Below the pieces are notes generated by a model. The model ran no database searches and was not told where the DNA came from. It worked only from the letters and a program-made list of their open reading frames with translations. The position numbers and the translations under genes were made by a program. 64,000 nucleotides of DNA from Pollenia angustigena (Eukaryota; Arthropoda; Insecta; Diptera; Polleniidae). The DNA lies in NCBI GenBank assembly GCA_930367215.1, contig OV884058.1:195256208-195320207 (forward strand), given 5' to 3'. Below are positions 14,041-24,691 of the stretch, in pieces; position 1 is the first letter of the stretch, and every line of letters starts with the position of its first letter.

Positions 14041-14653
14041 AAGGTATATTTACACAAGGTAAACTCGTTGGCCCATATGCTTGTTATTTATGTTGGTTCC
14101 GTTGGTTCCTTGTGTTTGTTTACATACTTATGGTTAGTGCGCGCCATTTTGAATTAAAAAAGTGTAAAATTGTGAAAAACATTTTATTTTTGTGAAATTT
14201 TAATTCTTGTGATTACTAAGCAAACAAAATACATTTAAATGCATTATTTTTTGCAATAATACTTTATTTTTATGCTTGAGAATGCACAATATATTAAAAA
14301 TTGTTTCAGCTTATTATTTTGAACTGCAAGTGTTGTTTTTTTTTTTCAATTTGTGTTTTTATTTTAAAGGCACATTGTTGCTTTTTTTTGACACCATGGT
14401 TCCAAATACAAAAACAATTTGGCGTGTTGTTTTTGTCTTGTTGTACTTGTTGTAGCAACGAGCTTACCTTGTGTAAATATACCTTGAAAGAACCGAATTG
14501 CCAAAATTGCCTTCATATAAAACAAAAACAATTTAACGCACACATGTACACATTTTGGCTCACATACACGAAATTTGACGTTTGGGTTCCAACTAGGGGT
14601 AAACAACTGACAAACATATGGGCCAACGAGTTTACCTTGTTTAAATATATCTT
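14041..14653. mobile_element. MITE with about 40-bp inverted repeats (AAGGTATATTTACACAAGG)
   Basis: The left end AAGGTATATTTACACAAGG then AACTCGTTGGCCCATATG is matched in inverse at 14612-14653 (CATATGGGCCAACGAG then TTACCTTG). An extra inverted partial copy of the end (ACCTTGTGTAAATATACCTT) sits at 14465-14484, and a direct partial copy precedes it near 13977. The interior (CAAAACAAAAACAATTTAACGC, TTTGGCTCACATA) is related to 18070-18260. No flanking duplication was found. No ORF. Confidence 0.65.
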
Positions 14654-14675
14654 GTGAAGTGCTCTTTGTGCCGGT

Positions 14676-14792
14676 TCACATACGTCAAGTTTGACTCGTC
14701 AAGTCTTGAGCTTTTTGGAGAGAAGGGAAAAGAGAATGCGATTTCTTTCCCCCTTTCTTGACTTGACGAGTCAAACTTGACGTGTGTGAAAC
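14676..14792. mobile_element. Hairpin MITE, GTCAAGTTTGACTCGTCAAG family (copy 1)
   Basis: The left arm CGTCAAGTTTGACTCGTCAA has an inverse at 14762-14782, separated by a loop with GAGAGAAGGGAAAAGAGAAT. Related copies are at about 19215, 30507, 30927 and 36496. The ends are less complete than in the other copies, and no TA pair is clear on the left. No coding capacity. Confidence 0.7.
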
Positions 14793-14866
14793 ATCACTTT
14801 GTAGTATTGGTACCACCGTTTACATGAATTCGACTTTCAGAAGAATAAGTTCATAAATTCCATCTT

Positions 14867-14988
14867 CACCTGAAAAAAATTTTTTTTTTCATAATAAACG
14901 TCAAACTTCATATAAAAAAACGCTGACAACAATTTTAATGTTTTTTGTACAGACTTTGACGTTTGGTATGACTAAAAATTATCAGGTG
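14867..14988. mobile_element. Small MITE, CACCTGA-ended family (copy 1)
   Basis: It begins CACCTGA and ends TCAGGTG, with AAACGTCAAACTTCATATAA on the left and GACTTTGACGTTTGGTATGA on the right. The same arrangement occurs at 16153-16286 (opposite orientation) and 24133-24250. The length is about 120 bp and there is no ORF. Target duplications are not clear. Confidence 0.7.
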
Positions 14989-15689
14989 GGCCCCCATCTA
15001 ACTATCGGTCACCATCTAACATAAAATTACTAATGGTGTTTTCTTTTTTGACAATAATGTTCCATATATGTTACCATTCGTGCGGGCTCTTGTTCTATTC
15101 TAACAATATATGCAAAAATGTGAGAAATTGTCGTTTTCCTTTCTAAACATGTTGCAAAAATAAATGGCAAATTTGTTCCATTTCTTACCCGCAGTTATAA
15201 TTGAGTGTTAGATAATACCCTTTTTGCATCTGCGTAAAGTACTTTTTTATGCAAGCTAGTAGTTTTTTTATTAAGTTTTTCTTTTCTAGTTATATTATGA
15301 TGGGTATAAAAACTTTTTGGTTTTCGTTTGTTTTAGTTTTATTTAATAATTATATATTTTTTTTGAGCCAAAATTTTTAACAACAGCTGACATTAATTAT
15401 TGAAAATCAGTGCTGTTAACGTTTATTGGAAATGTAAGAAAATTTAATGTTGAAAATTGCTACAAGCGTGGTGAATATCGCTTTTAGTACAAACTTTGCA
15501 TTCAATATTTAACACGCTAAGTACACATTAGTGTAGAGTGTAAAACCTAGCTCTTATTTTGTTCCATTGTAATTTAGAAAAATGTATCACTTTGTAAGGG
15601 TTCGTGTAACCTGATAAATATATTACACAACTATAATGAATCATTATTTTTTAGAAAAGAAGACACCATAACTTAACTCGAACTCTAGC

Positions 15690-15830
15690 TTATGTTAAGC
15701 TGCATATCCGTTGTGGCTCTAACATGCAGTCTATAACTGACATGAAATGCTTAACATTAACACTAATATGATGTTAGTGTTAAGTATAGACTCATCATGT
15801 TAGAGTTTTTCTTATGCTTTAACACGGTTG
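15690..15830. repeat. Hairpin-forming inverted repeat
   Basis: TAACATTAACACTAA at about 15752 faces TTAGTGTTAA at about 15774, and outside these CTAACATGCAGTCTATA faces TATAGACTCATCATGTTAG. The structure folds into an imperfect hairpin of about 90 bases. It may be the end of a degraded element; TTAGTGTAGA-type motifs recur at 15532, 17050 and 17672. The rest of 15000-17040 shows no gene to me. Confidence 0.45.
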
Positions 15831-16152
15831 TTAATGCAAATGTTTTAACAACGCAACAGCAATCATGTCAGTTGTAGACGTGGAGTAAAGTATCAATTTC
15901 ATCCTTTTTCAACTGTCTTGCTACCTTTTATGACCCTATTTTAAATTATCCTTTTTGTATCATTTTTAACTATTTTGTGCCACAAGAGTAAAATATAAAT
16001 TAAAGTACAATTTCCCTAATAGCAAACATAACTCATATATGTACACATTTTATTTTTTTTTTTTTCTTTTAAAAAAATGTGACATTTTATTTAATAAGTG
16101 CAATTTGGTGTTCGCTTCTTAAAAATGTTTTGCTCTCTTAATTTGGGGTCTT

Positions 16153-16286
16153 AACCTGACAATTTTTTGTCATACCAAACGTCAAAGTCTATATAAAAAA
16201 CTCTAAATTTGTTGTCAGCGTTTTTTTTTTAATTTTTTTTCTTATATGAAGTTTGACGATTGTTATGACAAAAAACTTTCAGGTGA
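16153..16286. mobile_element. Small MITE, CACCTGA-ended family (copy 2, reversed)
   Basis: ACCTGACAATTTTTTGTCAT leads into ACCAAACGTCAAAG, and the right side carries GAAGTTTGACG and TTTCAGGTG. Compared with copies 1 and 3 the unequal interior is in the opposite orientation, which shows independent insertions. No ORF. Confidence 0.7.
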
Positions 16287-17044
16287 ACCCCCTTTGTTAA
16301 AGGTAGCATGTTTTATTAAAAACAAATCACCCTTAATAATGACATAAGGCATTGAACTTTTCATCCCCTTTTTAATCGACAGTGTTAAGAGTGCCCTATA
16401 AAATAACTGACTTCGGTATGGGGCTATTTTTAAAACGGCGACGATTGCCTCAAACAGCAACAAAGCTACCCAAGATTTTAAAACTCGTAAAAGTTTTGAA
16501 CAGGAATGGAAGAATTCGTTAAAAATGTCTAAATTAGCAGAAATTCCCAAATATTTAGTAACAGCGGTATGATAGCAGGGTCTTTTATTTATTAAAAATC
16601 GTAAAAGCTGTAAAGAATAAGAAAACTTACAGAAAAAATTACTTCAATCGCGAACATGGCTTAAATACGCAAACGCTTGGAAAATTGGAAACAAAACCTA
16701 ACATTTATTTGAAGTAACTAAATCGGTTAAAACAAGAAAATGTTGGAGAATAACATAAAAATCATTAAAAAAAAATAGCTATAAAGATGAGACAAACTTT
16801 TTGTCAGGTGCTAAAAACTGGACAGGTCATTCCATAAAAAATTAAGTTTTTTGAGCACTTCCTACCTGAAATAAATATTTTTGTTTGCTTATATAAAACT
16901 TGGTTTTATTATTTTCATTAAAATGGGAAATACTGCTTATAATAAACTTGACCCTTTTTTAATGAAATACTCTTTTTTGACCGCTTTTTCTGAAATATCC
17001 CCCTTTTGTGACCCTTTTCGAAAATTTTCAACGGTAGCCCTGAT

Positions 17045-19372
17045 GTTAAGTGTAGACTGCTTATTCTTAAATTTATTGTTAAAATATTTCTGTTATTGCG
17101 GCATATATTGCAGAAAATGTCAAAATTATGTTATCTTTAATGCAGACAGCAATTTTTTGTACATATTTATTGCCAACAATTTATGTTGCAATACTTATTA
17201 GTCCATTTTCGTTGACAATTATTGCTTACATAAAACGTCAAATTTGGTTGTCAATTGAGAAAAAGAAGCAAAAAAGAAAAATATAAAAGCAAATTGTGTG
17301 AGAAAGAAATTAAATTTGTGAAATGGTAGCAAATTATAATTGTAAAATTAATGAATTTAATAAACACTAAAATAAAATTACAAAAATTATTTTATTAATA
17401 TAATAAAAATTAATATATAAAAAAAGACCTCAAGCTTAAACAAATTAATATACATTTAAATAATAATGTCGAATAAGAAAGAATTTATATCAATAAAAAT
17501 AATTTTTGCAAGATAGCGCCAGTTTTTACACTGCACCTTCTTCCTTGATTTTTTTTTTAAATTATGAGTTAACATAACTACGTTTCCCCATGCCTTTAAC
17601 ATAAGGTGAGCAATAAGAAATATTGCTTTGTTATTCTTCCGACGTTTTTGACAACTGGCTGAGATATTTATCTTTAGTGTAGACCTAGGGTTAAGAACTA
17701 ACTATTTTATAACCAGTGTTCGAAAATAAACAATAAATACCGTCCACTAGTATTTCGTTCGATAGATTTGTTCGTTTCGCCCTTTTGGTCGTCAAAGAAA
17801 TACAAAAATTTTTTACAAAAACAAAATACATATACCGAAAAAACCATCAAAAAAATTTTGCACAAACAAAACATGTGCACAATACAACCACAAGCTATTC
17901 CTACTGTGCACTTTGCCAAAAATTTTTGTTTGCTCATTTCTTTACCAAAGTAAAAAAGAAACACTATAGAACATCGAAATATAATGTATGTCTACACTGT
18001 AGACTCTACAGAGCCACTACAATTGTTCTGTTTTATAACGAAGAACAGAACACTATATAATGTTCGTTACTTTCTTTAAAATAGTTACGAACGGTATTAG
18101 GGGCCATTTGGGAGAGCATTACAAAATACCCGACTTGTCAAAATTGTCTCCATGCAAAACAAAAACAATTTTACGAACACATGCACATATTTTGGCTCAT
18201 ATATGTATGCGAAATTTGACTGTTGGGGCTAATGACTGTTCGCAAATGATTCTACCTTGTATAAATCACAAAGAATACACAGATCAGACACCAGATGGAA
18301 GATATTACGTTTTTTGGTTCATACGCGTTATGAACCACTTGATTCGGTCTCTAAAGCTAGATTGCAAACCATGTTGTGAATACGATTTATCTTTTTTAAA
18401 CTTATTCAGTTTTCTGCGTAAATAGCAAAAACTTCGCCATACTGTACACAAACGCACTGTACATTGCCAGACTTGAACACTGAGTTTGTGTAGTGAAAGC
18501 CAGTTGTATAAAACCCAACGCAACGCCAAAATCTCAATAGTTGTTTATGTAAATAAACCTATTTTTTTACTAGCAATGTTTTTGACAACCCGACCACAGA
18601 AGCAGTGTTGTTGTAGAGTTGGCCTCACCTTCTAGTCAATTCGCCTTGTTTATATATGAATAGTGTGGACCAAACCTACGATAATAAAAGCAATAAAGTG
18701 CTGAATAATAATAAGTAGTCGATAGGTATCTTAACCCCAGGTCGGCAGAATAACAGAGCAAATTATAACTGAAGTTAAAGAATTATTATTTTTATTTATA
18801 CAATTTTTTTCTTATTTGGTCTTGATTATTTAAATTTATATTAATCTGTTTAAGCTCGAAGTCTTTTATATAAAAATATTAATTTTTATTAATTTTTTTT
18901 TTTTTTTTTGTCAAAAGAACTCGAGCTGAAACAAATAATATAAATTTAAATAATAAAGGCCAAATAAGAAAAAATTTATTAACATAAAAATAATAATTCT
19001 TTAACTTCAATTATAATTTGCTACCATTTCACAAACTTACTTTCCCACACAATTTGCTTCTATTTGTTTCTTTTTGCTTCATTTTTTCAATTGTCAACCA
19101 AATTCGACGTTTTATGTTAGCAATCATTGTCAATGAAAATTGACTAACAACTATTGCAACATAAATTTCCTGCAATTCTGCTGTCTACATTAGAGATAAC
19201 ATAATTTTGACATGTAGTGCCGGTTCACACACGTCAAGTTTGACTCGTCAAGTCTTGAGTTTTTAGGAGAGAAGGGAAAAGAGAATTCCATTTCTTTTCC
19301 CCTTGACGTGTGTGAACCGGAAGTTACTGCAATATATGTCGCAATATTAATCTTTGGTATAGACAGGCAGTA
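17045..19372. repeat. 2.3-kb inverted repeat with about 650-bp arms
   Basis: The left arm 17045-17700 is matched in reverse complement by the right arm 18729-19372. Shared blocks include TGAAATGGTAGCAAATTATA, TGTCAAAATTATGTTATCT and GCAAATTGTGTG. The core (about 17700-18729) includes 18070-18260, related to the interior of the 14041-14653 MITE. The right arm carries the hairpin MITE at 19215 that the left arm lacks. No transposase is visible. It may be a foldback element or two inverted copies of one element. Confidence 0.7.
19215..19326. mobile_element. Hairpin MITE, GTCAAGTTTGACTCGTCAAG family (copy 2)
   Basis: It starts GTGCCGGTTCACACACG and ends CGTGTGTGAACCGG. TA flanks both sides if the element runs to AAGT. 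The homologous arm at about 17115 (ATTGCAGAAAATGTCAAAAT) is the empty site, so the insertion is shown directly. It is about 112 bp and lacks part of the right half seen in copies 3 and 4. No coding capacity. Confidence 0.75.
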
Positions 19373-19386
19373 AGGTACATTACCCC

Positions 19387-19545
19387 CGTTTCCACATGCA
19401 AGTGCAAGTTCGAAAAACAATACACTTACACTTTTTCACGAACATTCAAGCAATTTTTGTACTTCCAGCCAATCGGCTGCTTCCTCGATTTTTCGTTGAT
19501 AAGACGTATACACTACTTGCAAGTAATTACTTGCATGTGGAAACG
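19387..19545. mobile_element. MITE with CGTTTCCACATGCAAGT ends
   Basis: The left end CGTTTCCACATGCAAGT is matched by the inverse ACTTGCATGTGGAAACG at the right. The interior contains GTTCGAAAAACAATACACT, similar to GTTTGAAAAACTCAATTCACT at 19592, so the next 200 bp probably hold a diverged relative. No flanking duplication is clear. Confidence 0.6.
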
Positions 19546-20091
19546 CTAGGTTAATCGGAAATAGCCTAGCATTTACACTTGTCACTGCCAGTTTGAAAAA
19601 CTCAATTCACTCACACTTTTTTACTAATACACTCACATTTTTCGCAATGGCAGCTCCAGTGGCAGCAAAAATTGCATGCGAGTGGAAATTTGGCACTTGC
19701 ATGCCACTAAATGTCAAAACGATAAGCAATGTTACCCTGCTAAAATTGAATGCAAATTTACTAGATTGTTGTAAAATTGTAAATTATGTGCGCATTAATA
19801 AAAGCAAGTTTGTTAATTATAGATCATTAATATTGTTTAAATAATGATTATATAAATAAATGACAAAAATTCACCCAAAAATGTGCCAATATGATTAACT
19901 CGGTAACTCTATTTTGTTTTCTGGTACTTTTTTTTAATTTGAGAAGTAAACAAACTTGCTCAAGTTGACGCTTCCACGACATTTTGAAAATGAGCTCGCA
20001 GTGGCATATGTAAACACAAAAGCCAATGGCATGAGATTCGACTATATCGAACAAATTTTCTTTGATAATATGTATACAGTAGTGGCATGAC

Positions 20092-20530
20092 CAAGGCGAA
20101 TTCATAAAGGTGATATTTTCGAGTCATCTGTTTATTGTTTATTTCCTTGTGTGTATACTAAATGTCAAGCGTTATTTACATTTTGTGAAAAAAATTGTTA
20201 AAATTTAAAATCTAAATCAAGAAAAAAAAAATTTATTTAAATGTAATAAAACAAAAAAAAGTGAGCAAAAATATTAACAAGAGGATTTTAAAAGGCGGTA
20301 GGAATACGTGGAGCCACAATAAATTTGCAATACAGGAAAAAGATTTACCTTTTAAAGCAATTTTGTATAAGTATTTCATAAACAAAGAAATTCCTTTTTT
20401 ATTTTCAACCAATAATTTTGACATTCACTCTAATTTTTTCCAAAAACAAAATACATAGTATTTTTTAAAAGAAAGGGATAGCTAGCGTAATGCTATCTCA
20501 TGATGCGGTCACCTTTATGACTTCGCCTTG
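20092..20530. mobile_element. hAT-type MITE, CAAGGCGAATT-ended (copy 1)
   Basis: It starts CAAGGCGAATTCATAAAGGT and ends ACCTTTATGACTTCGCCTTG, flanked by the 8-bp duplication GGCATGAC (20084-20091 and 20531-20538). The second member of the family is at 30183-30402. The interior is AT-rich without a supportable ORF. The flanking DNA (ACTTGCATGTG on the right) belongs to a CATGCAAGT-ended repeat, so this is a nested insertion. Confidence 0.85.
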
Positions 20531-20565
20531 GGCATGACACTACTTGCATGTGTAAATACATAACC

Positions 20566-21251
20566 CTGGGTCTCCACGTAGCAATATTTATTGCGGCAAA
20601 CGTCAAATTTGATTGCTCCATTAAATTTGCGACGTATAGACCGCAAATTGTCATGAGTGGCAATCCATTGCGCAATGATTGCTCTTCTGATTGCTTGAGC
20701 AATTATTGCTTAGCAATCTGCTGTCAAATCAGTTGTAATTTATCTGACATTTCATTTCTCTGTTGTTTATTTATTAGTGCGTTTATTTATTAAAAATGCT
20801 ATCAAGAAAAAGCCACCAAGTGAAAAATACTTCAACAAAATAAAGAAAAAGTTTTTATATATTATATTTTTAAATAAACGTTAATATCAACAAAAGCAAA
20901 CGACGAATTTGTTTTTTTGTATATTTTCATTTTTTCAATAGAACCATAATATACGCAAATAAACAAAAAAGTAATACAAAACACAGTTACGACAATTAAA
21001 ATTAATTATTTTATTAATTTAATTTATTAATTTAAAAAAGAAAATTTAACAACCACTTCAAAACACAACGTAAAACATTTGTTATAAATACAGCCACAAG
21101 ACTTTGTACAACTACTCGCGGTGAAAATTGCAAATTTATGGCAATGCAATTTCAAGTGTTCTCCAGCAATATAATCATCAATTATTGCTTCATTGTTCTG
21201 CCGACGTTATTGCTTGCACTAAGCAATAAAAATTGCTACGTGGAGATCCAG
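20566..21251. mobile_element. MITE with CTGGGTCTCCACGTAGCAAT ends
   Basis: The left end CTGGGTCTCCACGTAGCAAT is matched by the inverse ATTGCTACGTGGAGATCCAG at the right, one mismatch. GCAATAATTGC-type motifs are frequent inside both ends. No clean target duplication could be read. A diverged relative may span about 32506-33451 (GGGGTCTCCACGTGC). No ORF. Confidence 0.7.
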
Positions 21252-21789
21252 CGTAATATAAATATTTCCATATTCCCCTTTTAAAATGTGGCAAATAGTA
21301 GGCAGACAGACGTAGTTTGTTGGTGAGGGGTTGCAGAGGTAGAGTCTGTAGTACATGACTATCTGTACTGGACATTTTTTGCTTATCTTTTACACTTTTC
21401 GGCATTTTCATGTTGTTGCTTCATATCATTTTTCTCACACCAATGTAATTTTATTATCACTGCCTGTTAAATCTTCATTTTCGTCAACAACGAAAAAACG
21501 AAAACAATAATTTCTGTCTGTCTATTAATTTCGCGATTGTGAAAGGTTTGGCAAGTTCAAAAGAGAATAAGAAAAATGTCTGCCTTTCAATTTTAAAGTT
21601 GTAAATTGAGACATATAACATCAGCTTAAAGTCTGGCAGCACTCCTTTATACTGCTAACAATTCACAATAACATTTCGAACAAGCGCTCCCGGAAAATAT
21701 CCCATTATATACAGAGTTGCATAGAAAAATCAAAATGGCGCCTTCTACTGTATAAACATAATTAACATTTAAAAATTATTTAAGAAAAT

Positions 21790-22560
21790 ATGGAATCTAA
21801 AAATAAATTTGATAAAATCACTGTCGCGATTACGGATGGTGATAAATATGAAAATGTTGTTCATGATGTGTGTCACGTCCCAAATGTAACAAATTTAAAG
21901 GAATTCTATAAAATTTATGAATTGGAAGAAAAGGCTATCGATGAAAAGTATAATAATCGACCAAAAGTTGCGCCCACAGTAGAACTTTTTGCAGAAGCTT
22001 TTAAAAAGTTCGAGGAGTATCCAAGCAATTTGCAAAAGCCCAAGAAAGCACCTATTCGAGAACGTTTTAATTCAAATATATCTAAGTCCTCGCCTACTTT
22101 AAATGATTCAACTGGGTCCTCAACAGCAAGCAGCCATTACAAAGAAAATTCTTTAAGTTTATCAAATCTAAACAAACCTGATGACACTCCTCCAGCCTCA
22201 GAGACATTAAGTAATTTTGTAAAATTCCAAAAGCAAGTAAAACAGTTACATTCAGAAATTATGCAACGAGATTTGGAAAAGGAATATGCCAACAAATTGA
22301 AGCAATTAAACATGTTTGCTCAAAATCTAGAAAAACTTTTGCCAACAGAAAAAGTGGGAAAATCGTTGCTGACACCCGGAGAGGAATCCATTATAGAGGA
22401 TTTAGTCAAAAACATTGATGATTTAAATTTCATACGGAATCACCAGGATGTTTTCAAGCAGCAGAATGTTTTAACCAACAACACGACACCCAAATTAGAA
22501 AATTTAGTTGATATTTTATCGCATTGTCTGTTAGCAGTCAATTCTTTCAATATTAAATAA
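21790..22560 (+). CDS. Unidentified 256-aa protein, probably coiled coil
   Basis: A single-exon ORF from ATG to TAA. I do not recognise the family. Residues about 95-140 are rich in Ser, Thr and Asn and look disordered. Residues about 145-195 (VKQLHSEIMQRDLEKEYANK and on) have the charged heptad look of a coiled coil. The N-terminal 80 residues contain Lys/Glu-rich helices. There is no signal peptide or membrane segment. An AATAAA lies about 30 bp after the stop, which fits a real 3' end. It converges on the minus-strand gene 44 bp away. It could be a small subunit of a cytoskeletal or kinetochore-type complex, but that is only a guess from composition. Confidence 0.7.
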   Translation: MESKNKFDKITVAITDGDKYENVVHDVCHVPNVTNLKEFYKIYELEEKAIDEKYNNRPKVAPTVELFAEAFKKFEEYPSNLQKPKKAPIRERFNSNISKSSPTLNDSTGSSTASSHYKENSLSLSNLNKPDDTPPASETLSNFVKFQKQVKQLHSEIMQRDLEKEYANKLKQLNMFAQNLEKLLPTEKVGKSLLTPGEESIIEDLVKNIDDLNFIRNHQDVFKQQNVLTNNTTPKLENLVDILSHCLLAVNSFNIK

Positions 22561-22604
22561 TTTTATTTATTAAAATTTTTTAAACAAAATAAAACAATGT
22601 TTCT

Positions 22605-23117
22605 CTAAAAACAATCTTCATTTTCCAAATCACTTTCATCATCACTGCTGATTTCTAACTCTTGACGATCTAACACCAGACGCATTTGTTGTATGGTGTC
22701 ACATATGGCCAATAGTTTTCTTATATTACAACCTAAATACTCTGCTCTCTGTCCGGCAGATTCCAAATACTCTTCAAAGTTGCTGCTTTCTGTAGGTTGA
22801 TCACATCCGGTTAGCAAATTCACAAATTTATCTACTATCTTCGTTAAGGCATTAACTATTTCTTTGTTGTACGTATAGGGCGTGGAATTATTATTAGAAG
22901 CTGGCTTTAAACTCCTGGAGGCTTCAATTTGTAGCAAAACATTATTCGACTTGTCCAAAACATCTGTAATGGCAGCATTCTGTGTTTTAATAGAAGAGCG
23001 TGTTGTTTCTGAAAAAGAAGTGCAATTGGTTCAATTTTTTATACATATTTGATATTATAAATTTTTCCTACTTAGCTCATTTAGCATTTTGCTAATAAAA
23101 CATTTTTCGCCAGACAT
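22605..23117 (-). CDS. Unidentified 149-aa protein, two exons
   Basis: Exon 1 is 23072-23117 (ATG, MSGEKCFISKMLNEL); a 63-nt intron follows (GTAGGA donor, TTTTTCAG acceptor), and exon 2 is 22605-23008, ending in TAG. The joined length is 450 nt, in frame. The protein begins with helix-forming sequence, has a linker near residues 55-65 (ASNNNSTPYTYNK), two more helical stretches, and an acidic tail (ISSDDESDLENEDCF). I do not recognise the family. AATAAA on the minus strand (22562-22567) overlaps the end of the opposite gene, so the two transcripts probably overlap at their 3' ends. The exon structure is inferred from frame and splice signals. Confidence 0.65.
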
Positions 23118-23384
23118 TTTTCTAAAGTTTACTTAAAACTTTAGTTCTCAAATGGAATCTGAAAATATTGAAGTTTAATTTAAAATGTTCTAAATTTTAT
23201 CCCGGCAGACTGACATTTAAATTGTAAACAAAAACATTTTCAATTTGAAATCAAAGCTAGATAGATTGCAGATTGCTGTTAAGCCGTTTGTACTGAAAAA
23301 CAAAGCCGGTAACTTTCACCGACAAAATTTTATTGAGCCGTACGAGCAGTGCTGCCAGTAGAGAATTCGGAAATGACACATGCA

Positions 23385-23530
23385 GTTACACGTTCAAGTT
23401 TTTCTTGACAGTCTTTTACATATACCGTCTCAATATTTCCAAAAATTGAAAGCTGTGAACTAGGCTGCACGCAATTTTTGTTCAATTTACTTCCAAGATA
23501 TCAAGAAAACAATTTATAAAGGCAAACTAA
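23385..23530. repeat. Dispersed repeat, CACGATCAAG family (partial copy)
   Basis: The segment contains TTTTCTTGACAGTCTTTTAC, TTTCCAAAAATTGAAAGCTG and AACAATTTATAAAGGCAAAC. The same order of blocks recurs at 24511-24686, 30650-30810 and, in part, 31127-31180. Only the left part of the element is present here. The stretch 23530-24130 otherwise shows no gene. Confidence 0.6.
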
Positions 23531-24132
23531 AAATTTATGTTTTTATTTATTTATTTTTTACATTACCAATAACCTAAAGGCTATATCCTTTAAAGCATTG
23601 ATGTCAAATTCAGTCAATTTCATAGCTCAATTGTGCTAGCTCAAAAATCACACAATCCTACGCTCTTTCATTTAGTCCACGAGAGTACACAATTCAGTCG
23701 TCGATTATCAAGCACAGAGCATACAGAGGCATCACGAGACAGAAAATATTGTGTTTTTTCTATCTTTTTCTTCGAAAGCTGCCCTTTTTGCATTTTTGGT
23801 TTTGATTACGCAATTCGTGTTGATAGTAGCGGCCTGTTTTTACACATTGCAACTTTACAATAAAAAAACATTTTGTTTCTCTTTCTTCGAAAGGTGCCCT
23901 CACAAATGATTTGGGCATTTTTCATACGTCACTTTATTCATCTCTGTATGCTTTGTGTTATCAAGCACACTGTGTTATCAAGCGACGAGTGCACATGCGG
24001 CGGATGCTTATATATTTTTTGTATTTTTATTAAGAATATTTGTCTCTTTATTCACTAATACTAATATAAAGCAATACAACCACAATTTACATTTTTGACA
24101 TCACTGCTTTAAAGGCCATAACATGGGGCCTT

Positions 24133-24250
24133 CAGCTGACAATTTTTTGTCACAATAAACGTCAAACTTCATATAAAAAAACGCTGACAAAAATGTTCGA
24201 GTTTTTTTACACAGACTTTGACGTTTGGTATGACAAAAAATTGTCAGGTG
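24133..24250. mobile_element. Small MITE, CACCTGA-ended family (copy 3)
   Basis: CAGCTGACAATTTTTTGTCA on the left is inverse to TGACAAAAAATTGTCAGGTG on the right, with one mismatch. The interior has AAACGTCAAACTTCATATAA and GACTTTGACGTTTGGTATGA, as in copy 1. It is about 118 bp with no ORF. Confidence 0.75.
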
Positions 24251-24691
24251 GAGACGCTATGTAACCGGTTGCAAATTTCTACTAACAATTGTAAACAAAA
24301 ATTAATATATGAATGAATGTATATAAAAATTATATTAAAGTTAAAATATAATTACAAAAGGGTTAGATAACTTAATTAAAATGTAAGAGTTTCAGCTATG
24401 AAAAATCCCAAAACGAACGATTCAGAAAATTATATGCAAATATTATGTGTGAGTACGTGTATTCAGCTGTTTCCTTGAACGTAAATTAAAACAATCAACT
24501 TTAACCTTGCAGCACACGATCAAGTTGTTCTTGATAGTCTTTTACATATACTGCTTGTCAAAATTTACAAAAATTGAAAGCTGTGACGTAGGCTGCGCTC
24601 AAATTTGTAAGCAATTTACTTCCAAGACGTCAACAACAACACAATTTATAAAGACAAACTTGTACTCAGCTGTAAAATTGCCAAACGAATG

